Below, piece by piece: positions 16,425 through 24,856 of a DNA stretch of 28,223 bases. Source of the stretch: an uncultured Eggerthellaceae bacterium (lineage in GTDB: Bacteria; Actinomycetota; Coriobacteriia; Coriobacteriales; Eggerthellaceae). The number at the start of each line of letters is the position of its first letter. The stretch's first letter is position 1. Under the pieces are notes generated by a model. The model searched no databases, was not told the origin of the DNA, and was given only the letters and a program-made list of their open reading frames with translations. The stretch lies in assembly GCA_934631995.1 (NCBI GenBank), contig CAKTYF010000016.1, positions 1 through 28,223 on the forward strand, in the 5' to 3' direction. Both the position numbers and the translations under genes were made by a program.

Positions 16425-17148
16425 CGCAGAAATGGATCAAAACAAAAATTGGGGCATTTTCATCACGTTTGAAGGTGGCGAAGGCGCTGGTAAATCGACC
16501 CATATCTCGTTTTTAGCGTATTGTTTGCGCGAGTTGGGATACGAGGTTTTGTGTTTACGCGAGCCGGGTGGAACGGATGTCGGCGAAATGTTGCGCTCCA
16601 TTGTGCTTGATCCGAAAAACGATTGCCTGGACGCGCATGCAGAGCTGTTCATCTACGAAGCGGCGCGTGCGCAGATTGTCGCTCAGGTCATTGCGCCTGC
16701 TCTTGAGCGTGGCGCCATTGTGTTGTGCGACCGTTTCTACGATTCTACTGTTGCGTATCAGGTTGCCGGCCGCGGCCTTTCTGCGCAGTTCGTTGACGCC
16801 GCGAATGCCTTCGCGTGTCAAGGCACCGTGCCGCAGCGCACCATTCTTATGGTGAGCGCCACCACGGAAGAGGGCTTAACGCGTGCCACGAACGAAGGCG
16901 CCGATCGTATTGAACGCGCAGGTGTTGATTTCCACGCGCGCGTGAATGCAGCGTTTCTTGATATTGCGCGCAAAGAGCCTGAGCGCGTGCGTGTGGTGCA
17001 GTTTGCCGATAGCAAAGCGGAAACAGCGCAGCGCGTGTTTGACCAGGTGAAAGATTTGATTCCTGCTCTTGAGCGCGCGGCTTCTGCCAACGAGCATTTC
17101 TTCGATCGCGTTGAAGATAAGTCGCTCTACGAGGGGAGCATCCTGTAG
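16417..17148 (+). CDS. tmk: Thymidylate kinase
   Basis: Phosphorylates dTMP to dTDP, the step after ThyX in dTTP supply. It has 243 residues from ATG 16417, which has GGGAG about 10 bases upstream and overlaps the fumarase stop; M16 (16432... in MDQNKNWG) is an alternative start nearby, and an upstream TTG (16393) is less likely. The P-loop is GGEGAGKST (20-28), the DR motif is LCDRFYDSTVAYQ, and the lid region is ATNEGADRIERAGVDFH. The C-terminus extends some 30 residues beyond the core. The tmk-holB-ricT order recalls the Bacillus tmk...holB-yaaT neighbourhood, here without yaaQ/darA. Confidence 0.94.
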   Translation: MCNAEMDQNKNWGIFITFEGGEGAGKSTHISFLAYCLRELGYEVLCLREPGGTDVGEMLRSIVLDPKNDCLDAHAELFIYEAARAQIVAQVIAPALERGAIVLCDRFYDSTVAYQVAGRGLSAQFVDAANAFACQGTVPQRTILMVSATTEEGLTRATNEGADRIERAGVDFHARVNAAFLDIARKEPERVRVVQFADSKAETAQRVFDQVKDLIPALERAASANEHFFDRVEDKSLYEGSIL

Positions 17149-17150
17149 AC

Positions 17151-18281
17151 ATGCCCGCAATGCTTGAGCAAATCACCTTGCAGCCGCGCATCCGCGACCT
17201 GCTTATTTCTATGGTTGAAGCGAATCGCACAACGCATGCGTACTTGTTTTCGGGCCCGAAAGGCGCGGGAAAACTGGATATGGCATGCGCCTTCGCCCAA
17301 GCACTTGTGTGCGCTGACCAAGGGTGCGGCCGCTGCATCGACTGCAAGAAAGCGCTACTGCGCAATCATCCTGACATTCAGATAATCACGCCGAAAGGCA
17401 CGCAGGGTTATCTGATTGAGCAGATTCGTGAAGTGGTGACCAGTGCCACGCGTGCGCCCATTAAGGCCCAACGCAAAGTGTTCATTTTAGAAGACGTTGA
17501 ACAGCTGGGAACAGCGGCTGCGAATGCCTTCTTGAAAACGCTTGAGGAACCCAGTCCACGCGTTACGCTCATTTTGCTTACGAGCCACCAGGATAGCGTG
17601 CTGCCCACCATTCTTTCACGCTGTCAGGTGGTGTCGTTTCCCGCTATCCCCGAAGCAGATTTGATTGCGGAAGTCGTGCAGAAAACGCAATGCACGCCTG
17701 ATATCGCGCGTGTTGCGGTGAACGTGTGCGCTGGTTCGCTTGAGCTTACGGAGGCGTTTTGCGTGTCGGATGACTTGCAGCAGATGCGTCGCAACGTGCT
17801 GGATGCCCTGGAAGCGCTGCAGGAAAGCGATGATTGGGACACCCTGAAGCTTTCTGCTGGCCTGGCAACGGGCGGGGAAAGCCTGATAGAGGAACTGCAG
17901 GCCCAACAAGAAGAAGAGCTTGCGGTTGCCGACGACTTTCTTTCCAAAGGTGCGCGCAAGCAGCTGGAAGACGCTCACAAGCGCGCCATTACGGCTAAGA
18001 AGCGCCAGCTGTTTCATTTGCGCTGCAGCATTATGGAATCGTGGTTGCGCGATATCTTGCTGCTGCGTACGGGTTGCGCAAGCATCATGGTGAACACCGA
18101 TGCCGCTGAAGGGTTGCGTCAGGCCGCAAAAGCAACGTCGGAAGCAGGCGTATTGTGCGCATGCGCAGCAGTTTCGCGCGCAAAAGCGGCAATGGACTAT
18201 AATGTATCGTTACAACTTTGTTTAGACACGTTACTGTTAGATATAAGAGAGGACCTCTATGGCCCGCATAACACCCGTTAA
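17151..18281 (+). CDS. holB: DNA polymerase III clamp-loader delta' subunit
   Basis: A 376-residue AAA+ protein of the clamp loader, which opens the sliding clamp onto primed DNA. The zinc module has C54, C59, C62 and C65, as in bacterial delta'. The P-loop GPKGAGKL (35-42) has Leu where an active ATPase has Ser/Thr, consistent with delta' usually being catalytically silent. The SRC motif (LSRCQVVSF), which supplies an arginine finger to the neighbouring ATPase subunit, is intact. It starts 2 bp after the tmk stop and overlaps ricT by 23 bp. The C-terminal helical collar region is present but diverged. Confidence 0.9.
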   Translation: MPAMLEQITLQPRIRDLLISMVEANRTTHAYLFSGPKGAGKLDMACAFAQALVCADQGCGRCIDCKKALLRNHPDIQIITPKGTQGYLIEQIREVVTSATRAPIKAQRKVFILEDVEQLGTAAANAFLKTLEEPSPRVTLILLTSHQDSVLPTILSRCQVVSFPAIPEADLIAEVVQKTQCTPDIARVAVNVCAGSLELTEAFCVSDDLQQMRRNVLDALEALQESDDWDTLKLSAGLATGGESLIEELQAQQEEELAVADDFLSKGARKQLEDAHKRAITAKKRQLFHLRCSIMESWLRDILLLRTGCASIMVNTDAAEGLRQAAKATSEAGVLCACAAVSRAKAAMDYNVSLQLCLDTLLLDIREDLYGPHNTR

Positions 18282-20169
18282 ACTGTCATCGAGTTCGAAA
18301 ACTCTTTGGTTTGATGCAAATGGCGTTGATGCCGTTAAGGGCAACGCCGTAATCGTGCAAACTGCACGTGGATCCGAGTACGGCACTGTTTCGGAGACGC
18401 CGTTTGACGCCACGCCCGAGCAGCTTTCTTCGTTGAAGTCGTCGCTTAAGCCCGTGGTGCGCTTGGCAACAGAGAAAGACGCGCAACGCTTGGCTGAGCT
18501 GCAGCAACGCGCGCGTGACATTATGCCGGCGTATCGCGAGCTTGTAGAGGAAGAGGGGCTGGACATGCGCCCTGTTTCCGTTGAGTTCCTGTTCGACGGC
18601 GATAAAGCCGTGTTCTATTTTGAGTCCGAAGATCGCGTTGACTTCCGCGAGCTGGTGCGCAAGCTGGCTTCGCGCTTCAAAGTGCGCGTTGACATGCGCC
18701 AGATTGGCCCGCGTGACGAAGCGCGCATGGTGGGCGGCATTGGCCATTGCGGCCAGGAGCTGTGCTGCAAGCGTTTGGGCGGTGAGTTCTGCCCTGTTTC
18801 CATTCGCATGGCAAAAGAGCAGGATCTGTCGCTGAACCCGCAGAAGATTTCGGGCATTTGCGGACGCCTGATGTGCTGCCTGCGCTACGAATACGATGCG
18901 TATAAGGATTTCAAGGGTCGCGCGCCGAAGGTAGGCGCCAAGGTTGAAACCCCCGATGGCGTGGGTAAAGTCATTTCGCTGGATGTTCCCAAAGAGATGG
19001 TGACCGTTCAGGTTGAAGCCGACAAGAAGATCAGCGTTCCTCTGAGCGACATGACGAAATCCGCCCAGGATTCTGCGCGTCCCGACACCGTTGACGCGGA
19101 AGCGTGGGAACGTGCATCGAACAAGGAAGAGATGACCGTTTTCGGCGAAGCATCGTTTGTGACCTCGCAGTTTACCAGCGCCGATAAGCTGGGCGAGGCA
19201 AAGGCGATCCATCGCGAAACGTCAAGCAGCAAGAAAGAGAAACGCGAGCGTCGCGGCAAGGAAACGTCTTCGGGCCGTTCGAGCCGCCGCGAGCGCGATG
19301 AGCGCGAACGCAACAAAGGAGCTGCTGAGCAGGCAGTACCCGTGCGCAAGCCGCGCCGCCGTTCCACGAAGCTTTCGGGTGGCGATTCGTCTGAGTTTAC
19401 GGTCGAGACAACGCAAATCAAGTCCTCGGCGGGTAAAAGCGCACAGGACTCGGGAGTGAAAAACGCTGCGAGCAGGGAAGACGCGCAGAGCACGCGTGGG
19501 CGCGCGCGCTCGCGCCGCAATAAGGGTCAGGCAGGTGCGGCTGTTCAGGACGGCCAGACTGCTTCGCGCGTAAAGGGCATTGACGCCGCAAACGCTCATG
19601 CGGGCGCCAAGGCTTCCGCTCCTACAAAAGAACAGACCCGGCGCGCCGCAGGCGGCGACTCCAAGGCGAATGCGGAAGCGAGATCTTCCGAGCACCGTCG
19701 TCGCCGCCGTTCGGGAAAGTCCGCGGCAGGTGAGCGTCCTGCAAATGGCGAGCGCGCCGAGCGCAACCAGCAGGGCGCGTCACAGGCGCGCGGACGCTCT
19801 GAGCAGCGCGATGGCCAGGACAACCAGGCAATGCGCCCTGGTAGGCGCTCGTCGAGTCTGCGCCAGCATGCAGACACTGCATCAACCGAAAGCGCACGCG
19901 AGCATCGCAGCAACGCCGCTAGTGGCAATCGCAATGGCGGCTCTGCGCAGGCGAATGCGGGCTCTTCTGCGAATACGTCCGCGAATGGGGAAGAGCGCCG
20001 CTCGAACCATAGGCGTCCGCGCCGTCGCAAGGGATCAGGTGGCGGCTCATCTGCAGGAACGGCGGGCAACGCCGGTTCTGGCAACACTGGCTCAAACGGA
20101 GGAAAGAGCGGCCATGGCGGCGGCAACAATGGCAATAACGGCAACAATAAAGGTGGCGCTCAGCAGTAG
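18259..20169 (+). CDS. ricT: PSP1/RicT (YaaT)-family protein with long disordered basic tail
   Basis: The first 270 residues match the PSP1 domain of RicT/YaaT. In Bacillus, RicT joins RicA and RicF in an Fe-S complex that stimulates RNase Y cleavage and affects development. The cysteines are conserved: C164 with C169/C170, C178, then C201 with C206/C207 (GHCGQELCC...GICGRLMCC). Residues about 310-636 are predicted disordered: Arg/Ser/Lys-rich, with repeated RRRR-type clusters and a final Gly/Asn-rich stretch (GGGNNGNNGNNKGG). Relatives are normally about 275 residues. GAGAGGA lies before ATG 18259, within the end of holB. The basic tail could bind RNA, which is inference. Confidence 0.85.
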   Translation: MARITPVKLSSSSKTLWFDANGVDAVKGNAVIVQTARGSEYGTVSETPFDATPEQLSSLKSSLKPVVRLATEKDAQRLAELQQRARDIMPAYRELVEEEGLDMRPVSVEFLFDGDKAVFYFESEDRVDFRELVRKLASRFKVRVDMRQIGPRDEARMVGGIGHCGQELCCKRLGGEFCPVSIRMAKEQDLSLNPQKISGICGRLMCCLRYEYDAYKDFKGRAPKVGAKVETPDGVGKVISLDVPKEMVTVQVEADKKISVPLSDMTKSAQDSARPDTVDAEAWERASNKEEMTVFGEASFVTSQFTSADKLGEAKAIHRETSSSKKEKRERRGKETSSGRSSRRERDERERNKGAAEQAVPVRKPRRRSTKLSGGDSSEFTVETTQIKSSAGKSAQDSGVKNAASREDAQSTRGRARSRRNKGQAGAAVQDGQTASRVKGIDAANAHAGAKASAPTKEQTRRAAGGDSKANAEARSSEHRRRRRSGKSAAGERPANGERAERNQQGASQARGRSEQRDGQDNQAMRPGRRSSSLRQHADTASTESAREHRSNAASGNRNGGSAQANAGSSANTSANGEERRSNHRRPRRRKGSGGGSSAGTAGNAGSGNTGSNGGKSGHGGGNNGNNGNNKGGAQQ

Positions 20170-20206
20170 CGGTGCGCATCCGATTTCGATAAGAGGCGTG
20201 TGACTT

Positions 20207-21664
20207 ATGAAATTGAACGATCCTTTACTCACAGACCTGTACCAGCTCACCATGGCGCAAGGCTATTGGGAGTGCGGCAAGGCGGATACGCAGGCGTGCT
20301 TCCATATGTTTTTCCGCGATTATCCTTTCAGTGGCGGCTACGCAGTGGCATGCGGTATGGCGCAGCTGGCTGATCTGGTGGATGGCTTCACGTTTTCCGA
20401 GGATGACTTGGAGTATCTGGCTTCCATTCCTGCGCCAGGCGGCGGCATGCTGTTCAAGCCAGAGTTCATTGATTACTTGCGCGACTTCAAGCTAAGCGTT
20501 GATATCGAAGCCGTTGCCGAAGGCGAGATTGTGTTCCCGTATGAACCTCTGGTGCGTGTAACGGGTCCTATTATGGAATGCCAGCTTCTGGAAACCGCGC
20601 TTCTGAACTGCGTAAACTTTGAAACGCTTATTGCTACGAAAGCCGCGCGCGTTTGCATGGCGGCCGAAGCCCCCGTGGCGGAGTTCGGCCTGCGTCGTGC
20701 ACAAGGCGCCGCAGGCGGCGTGTGGGCTTCCCGCGCTGCGGTGGTAGGAGGATGCGCTTCTACCTCGAATGTGCTGGCAGGCAAGCTGTTCGATCTTCCC
20801 GTTTCGGGCACACATGCTCATTCCTGGGTCATGTCGTTCCCCGATGAGCTGAACGCGTTCCGCGCATACGCGAAAGCGTTCCCTACGAATTGTGTGTTGC
20901 TTGTTGACACGTACGATGTGTCGCAAGGCATCAAGAACGCTATTACGGTTGGCTTGGAGATGCGCGAACGTGGCGAAAAGCTTACGGGTATTCGCATTGA
21001 CTCGGGCGATCTTTCGTGGCTGGCAAAAATGGCACGTACGATGCTCGACGAAGCAGGCTTGACCGATTGCGGCATTGTTCTTTCCAATGACCTGGACGAA
21101 TACACCATTCGCTCCATTCGCGACGAAGGCGCGCAGGTTATGTCGTGGGGCGTGGGCACGAAACTTGCCACGGCGTATGACCAGCCTTCCCTGGGCGGCG
21201 TGTACAAACTTTCTGCCACGCGTGAAAACGGTGATTCGACATGGATTGATCACGTGAAAATCAGCGAATCGTCCGCGAAGCTGACCACGCCGGGTGTTTT
21301 GAACGTGCGTCGCTACTATTTTGAGGATGGTCACATTGCCGGCGATATGGTGTTCGATACGAACGCCGCCGTGAATGAAGGCGAAGTTATCGTTGACCCC
21401 ATGGACGGCTTGCGTCGTAAGGATCTTTCTGGAAAAACGTGGCGCGAGCTGCTTATTCCGTTGGCGCGCGCGGGAAAAACCGTGCTTTCCGATGAATTCC
21501 GCAGCGCCAAGGAGGCGCAAGCGCGTACGAAGCAAGGGCTGGCAACGCTTGATGAAAGCCAGAAACGCACGTTGAACCCGCATACGTATCCCGTGGGACT
21601 CGACAAGGATTTGTTTGACCGCCGCCGCGACCTGGTTGCGCAGCTGCGCGGAATTTCCCGCTAA
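20207..21664 (+). CDS. pncB: Nicotinate phosphoribosyltransferase
   Basis: Condenses nicotinate with PRPP to nicotinate mononucleotide in NAD salvage. The 485-residue length fits the family. It opens with LLTDLYQLTMAQGY, the typical N-terminal signature, followed by FGLRRAQGAAGGVWASRAA and GTHAHSWVMSF (from G201), all conserved substrate-binding segments. LTGIRIDSGDLSWLAKMAR is the PRPP-site region. It lies 37 bp after ricT and 12 bp before degV. NAD salvage alongside replication genes fits a housekeeping operon but does not imply a direct partnership. Confidence 0.94.
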   Translation: MKLNDPLLTDLYQLTMAQGYWECGKADTQACFHMFFRDYPFSGGYAVACGMAQLADLVDGFTFSEDDLEYLASIPAPGGGMLFKPEFIDYLRDFKLSVDIEAVAEGEIVFPYEPLVRVTGPIMECQLLETALLNCVNFETLIATKAARVCMAAEAPVAEFGLRRAQGAAGGVWASRAAVVGGCASTSNVLAGKLFDLPVSGTHAHSWVMSFPDELNAFRAYAKAFPTNCVLLVDTYDVSQGIKNAITVGLEMRERGEKLTGIRIDSGDLSWLAKMARTMLDEAGLTDCGIVLSNDLDEYTIRSIRDEGAQVMSWGVGTKLATAYDQPSLGGVYKLSATRENGDSTWIDHVKISESSAKLTTPGVLNVRRYYFEDGHIAGDMVFDTNAAVNEGEVIVDPMDGLRRKDLSGKTWRELLIPLARAGKTVLSDEFRSAKEAQARTKQGLATLDESQKRTLNPHTYPVGLDKDLFDRRRDLVAQLRGISR

Positions 21665-21676
21665 AAGGAGGATCTT

Positions 21677-22603
21677 ATGGCTGCAAAGTGCAATTTGATC
21701 ATTGATTCATGCTGCGATCTTCCTCCGCAGTTTGTCGAAACCGAAGGCGTAAAGCTTTTGAACTTCCCGTACCTGATGAACGGCTCAGAGTGCTTCGATG
21801 ATCTGTTCAAAACGGGTTCGGCGCACAGCTTCTACGGGCAAATGCGCCAAGGCGTTATGCCTTCTACGGCGCAGATTCCCTATCTGGTGATCCGAGATAT
21901 GTGGCGCGAAGCGGCACAAAGCGGCATCCCCACCGTTTACTTGAGCTTTTCGAGCAAGCTTTCGGGCACGTACAACACGGCGCTCACGCTTCTGGAAGAA
22001 ACGAAGGAAGAGTTCCCCGATGCAGAGTTGTACCTGGTAGATACGGCGTTGGCTTCGGTTGCCGAGGGCTTTTTGATCCATGAGGCGTTTCGTCAGCGCA
22101 ATTTGGGCCTTTCTGCGGAAGAGCTGGCGAAATGGGCCGATGAGGCAAAATACTACGTGCGCTGCATCTTTATGGTAGACGACTTGGAGGCGTTACGTCG
22201 TGGCGGACGCATTCCTGCGGCAGTAGCAAATCTAGGCGCAAAGCTTGATGTGAAGGTGCTCCTGAGCTTTGACCTGGACGGTTCCCTTGCGCTTACGAGC
22301 GTTGCGCGCGGTCGCAAGAAGGGCATGAAAGCCATGGTGGAGGCGTTCGCGAAAGACGCCGATACCTCTGAAAACGTGATTACGCTGCTTGCCGGCCACG
22401 CTGATTGCCCGAAGGATTTCGAAAAGCTGTGCGACATGGTGCGAAAAACAAAGCTTGAGACGAATATCATTGAATGCAACATTGGCCCGGTGATCGGCAG
22501 CCACGTTGGTCCCGATATGATGGCACTTGTTTTCTGGGGCGATGATCGCCGCAGCGGCATGAAGCTTGCCGATCGCATTGCAAAGAAAGTGAAAAATAAC
22601 TAA
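21677..22603 (+). CDS. DegV-family fatty-acid-binding protein
   Basis: DegV/FakB proteins bind one fatty acid; FakB members hand it to the kinase FakA. The 308 residues show the family signatures: IDSCCDLPP near the N-terminus, LSFSSKLSGTYNTALTL, and LEALRRGGRIPAAVANLGAKLDVKVLL. A near-perfect Shine-Dalgarno AAAGGAGG (21664-21671) precedes ATG 21677, suggesting high translation. No fakA homologue is visible here, so the function beyond lipid binding is open. The stop overlaps the next start by one base (TAATG), implying translational coupling. Confidence 0.92.
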   Translation: MAAKCNLIIDSCCDLPPQFVETEGVKLLNFPYLMNGSECFDDLFKTGSAHSFYGQMRQGVMPSTAQIPYLVIRDMWREAAQSGIPTVYLSFSSKLSGTYNTALTLLEETKEEFPDAELYLVDTALASVAEGFLIHEAFRQRNLGLSAEELAKWADEAKYYVRCIFMVDDLEALRRGGRIPAAVANLGAKLDVKVLLSFDLDGSLALTSVARGRKKGMKAMVEAFAKDADTSENVITLLAGHADCPKDFEKLCDMVRKTKLETNIIECNIGPVIGSHVGPDMMALVFWGDDRRSGMKLADRIAKKVKNN

Positions 22604-23703
22604 TGGCTGAGCAATTTTACTTCAACGGAAACGCGGCACTTGGCAATGCACTTGAGAAGTGCCTGGTAGAAGCTGGTTTTTCGCGTACCTCTGCTCTCGC
22701 AGATGCTGATTACGTGTTCAGTTATCATCCGCTGCTTTCGCAGTTGGAAGATGCGTATTTCGATGCAAAGGGTTATTTGGCGCAGGCAAAGAAAGGCGCG
22801 TGCCTTATTGATTTGAGCCCCGCGACCCCCGAGCTGGTGCGCGAGATTTCCGCGATTAGCAGCACAAGCGGGCTGTTCTACGTGGAGGCTCCGCTTTCCG
22901 TGGCCGATACAACGCTTGATGACGCTTTTTCGCAGCAATCGAACTTGAGCTGCTGCGTTGCGGGCGACAAGCCCGACATTGCGAAAGCTCAGAAGATTCT
23001 GCAAGATTTCGTGGGTATGATTCGCGTGACGGGCGAGCCGGGATCGGCTCAGTTGGCGCACGCTGCTTGGACGCTTCAGCACACAGCGCAGCTGTTCGCC
23101 GCTATTGAGGCCGAGGCACTGTATCGTGCGTTCCTGCGTATTCCCACCACGGCTGCTGCGGCGTCTGCTGCGGGTGCGAGTCCTGCAGGTGATGCAGAAG
23201 CCGCTATTGCGCAGGCTGTTGCCCAGAAGCATTTCGCGGGAACGTACACCGTTGAGATGTTCATGGCTGATCTTTCCGCTGCGCTTACGGCTGCTGAAGA
23301 GGCCGATTTGAGCCTTCCCCAGGCAGAAGCATGCATGAATTTGCTGGAGCTTTTGGCAATTATTGGCGGTTCGGATTTGTCTCCTGTTTCGCTGGCGCTT
23401 ATCTATGACGAGGAAGAAGCGGCTGCGACTTGCGGTCTTGATTGGTCGCGCACGCAGGAATACACGCAAGAACTGGGTGCTCATGAGCACGAGCACCATC
23501 ATGGCGGTGCGGCAGGCGAAGGCTCTGCGGAAGGTGATGCCGATTCGTGTGATGGCACGCTGGATGACTTCGATGCACAACTTGATAGCTTCAGCGGCTT
23601 TGATAATTCCGCAGATGCGATGGATGACGATTTCGACGAATTCTCCAGCGACGACGATGACGATGATGATTTCGGCGGTTATGCAGATTTGCTCAACCGC
23701 TAG
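22603..23703 (+). CDS. Degenerate 3-hydroxyisobutyrate-dehydrogenase-like protein with acidic tail (likely pseudoenzyme)
   Basis: The 366-residue protein follows the beta-hydroxyacid dehydrogenase plan: an N-terminal Rossmann start (NGNAALG, with Ala11 for the second Gly of GxGxxG), LIDLSPATP (69-76, matching DxSTxxP), VEAPLSVADTTLDDA in place of the DAPVSGG loop, and GEPGSAQLAH (144-153). At the catalytic Lys position there is His153, and the following Asn pair is Trp156-Thr157. A normal dehydrogenase reaction therefore seems unlikely. A small His-rich segment (HEHEHHHGG) leads to a strongly acidic C-terminus with a run of seven Asp. It is coupled to degV and followed 14 bp later by a radical SAM gene. 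A binding or scaffolding role is a guess. Confidence 0.65.
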   Translation: MAEQFYFNGNAALGNALEKCLVEAGFSRTSALADADYVFSYHPLLSQLEDAYFDAKGYLAQAKKGACLIDLSPATPELVREISAISSTSGLFYVEAPLSVADTTLDDAFSQQSNLSCCVAGDKPDIAKAQKILQDFVGMIRVTGEPGSAQLAHAAWTLQHTAQLFAAIEAEALYRAFLRIPTTAAAASAAGASPAGDAEAAIAQAVAQKHFAGTYTVEMFMADLSAALTAAEEADLSLPQAEACMNLLELLAIIGGSDLSPVSLALIYDEEEAAATCGLDWSRTQEYTQELGAHEHEHHHGGAAGEGSAEGDADSCDGTLDDFDAQLDSFSGFDNSADAMDDDFDEFSSDDDDDDDFGGYADLLNR

Positions 23704-23717
23704 ATTGACCAGGGGAT

Positions 23718-24716
23718 ATGACCTCTTTTACCGACAACAAGGCTACTGTGGCTGCAGAGGAAAACAACCAAGCCTGCCTCGAAGCATCGTGGCAGGCTTT
23801 GCTTCCTTCTGCCTGCGATTGGTGCCCGCGCCGGTGTGGCGCGAATCGTGCAGCGGGAGAAAAAGGCTTTTGCGGCGCCGATAGCACGATGCGCGTTGCG
23901 CGCGCGGCGCTGCATTTTTGGGAAGAGCCGCCGCTGTCAGGTGAGGCGGGAAGTGGCGCGGTGTTTTTCAGCGGCTGCCCGCTGCGGTGCTGTTTTTGCC
24001 AGAATGCTGCGATAGCTGCAGATCAAGTGGGCAAAGAGATTTCGCCTGAGCGGTTAGAGCAGATATTCTTTGAGCTGCGCGATCAGGGGGCGCTCAATAT
24101 CAACTTAGTGACCCCAACCCATTATGCGCCGCTGATTGCCCCTGCTGCGATACATGCGTGCAGAAGCGGCTTTGACCTGCCCTTTGTCTGGAATACGTCG
24201 GGGTATGAAACGGTAGAAGCGCTGCATGCGATTGCTCCGGTTGCCGATGTTTTCTTGGCTGATTTCAAATACGCTCATTCCGAGCTTGCCCGAAAGTTTT
24301 CACGTGCGGTGGATTATCCGGCTGTTGCTTTAGATGCGCTTGATGCTATGGTTGAAATTACAGGAGAGCCGCAATTCGATGAGTACCACGGCCAGTTTCG
24401 TATGACACGCGGCGTAGTGGTGCGTCATTTGCTGTTGCCGGGTCATGTAGCTGAATCGTGCGCTGCTGTTGAGCTTTTGCATAAACGCTATGGTGAAAAA
24501 GTGCTGTTATCCCTGATGAATCAATACACGCCCGTTCTTGATGTGTCAAGCGTTGCCGCACGGAAATACCCCGAGTTACTGCGTGCGCCTTCCTCGGAAG
24601 AGTACGAGCAGCTGCTTGACTTCGCTGATTCGCTGGGTATTGAGGATTATTTCTGGCAAGAGGGCGGCGCTATTGACGAGAGCTTCATTCCCTCGTTTGA
24701 TTTTACGGGTGTGTAG
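23718..24716 (+). CDS. PflX-type radical SAM protein (pyruvate formate-lyase-activase-like)
   Basis: A 332-residue protein with the SAM-cluster motif GCPLRCCFCQN (C87, C91, C94) and an N-terminal four-cysteine motif CDWCPRRCGANRAAGEKGFC (C33, C36, C40, C52). This pairing and the length fit the COG1313 PflX group, related to PFL-activating enzymes but with no proven substrate. LINLVTPTHYAPLI and PFVWNTSGYE are also typical of that group. AGGGG lies only 2 bases before ATG 23718, an unusually short spacing, so a slightly later start is possible. It is the last gene of the topA cluster and converges on purF. Confidence 0.82.
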   Translation: MTSFTDNKATVAAEENNQACLEASWQALLPSACDWCPRRCGANRAAGEKGFCGADSTMRVARAALHFWEEPPLSGEAGSGAVFFSGCPLRCCFCQNAAIAADQVGKEISPERLEQIFFELRDQGALNINLVTPTHYAPLIAPAAIHACRSGFDLPFVWNTSGYETVEALHAIAPVADVFLADFKYAHSELARKFSRAVDYPAVALDALDAMVEITGEPQFDEYHGQFRMTRGVVVRHLLLPGHVAESCAAVELLHKRYGEKVLLSLMNQYTPVLDVSSVAARKYPELLRAPSSEEYEQLLDFADSLGIEDYFWQEGGAIDESFIPSFDFTGV

Positions 24717-24798
24717 CTCTTCACACCTGTAGTTGCGCGTTTTGCACACGGGTTGCTCGCGCGCGGTTGGTTGCCGCAGGCAATTGCATCTATGCAAA

Positions 24799-24831
24799 GA
24801 AGGCATCAAGCGAGAAACGCTCAATGCCTTC
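24799..24831 (-). terminator. Hairpin between the topA cluster and purF
   Basis: GAAGGCAT (24799-24806) pairs perfectly with ATGCCTTC (24824-24831), with an inner GCG...CGC extension inside the loop. On the minus strand the stem is followed by TTTGC, so it fits a purF terminator 26 bp past its stop. It may act in both directions, because it also lies about 80 bp beyond the end of the plus-strand operon. Confidence 0.6.
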
Positions 24832-24856
24832 CCATTCAAATCTTTCTATTAAGCAC

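Noticed and set aside
18198..18203. Consensus TATAAT inside holB as a ricT promoter
   Set aside because: No -35-like hexamer lies at a workable distance, and ricT overlaps holB, so operon transcription explains it.
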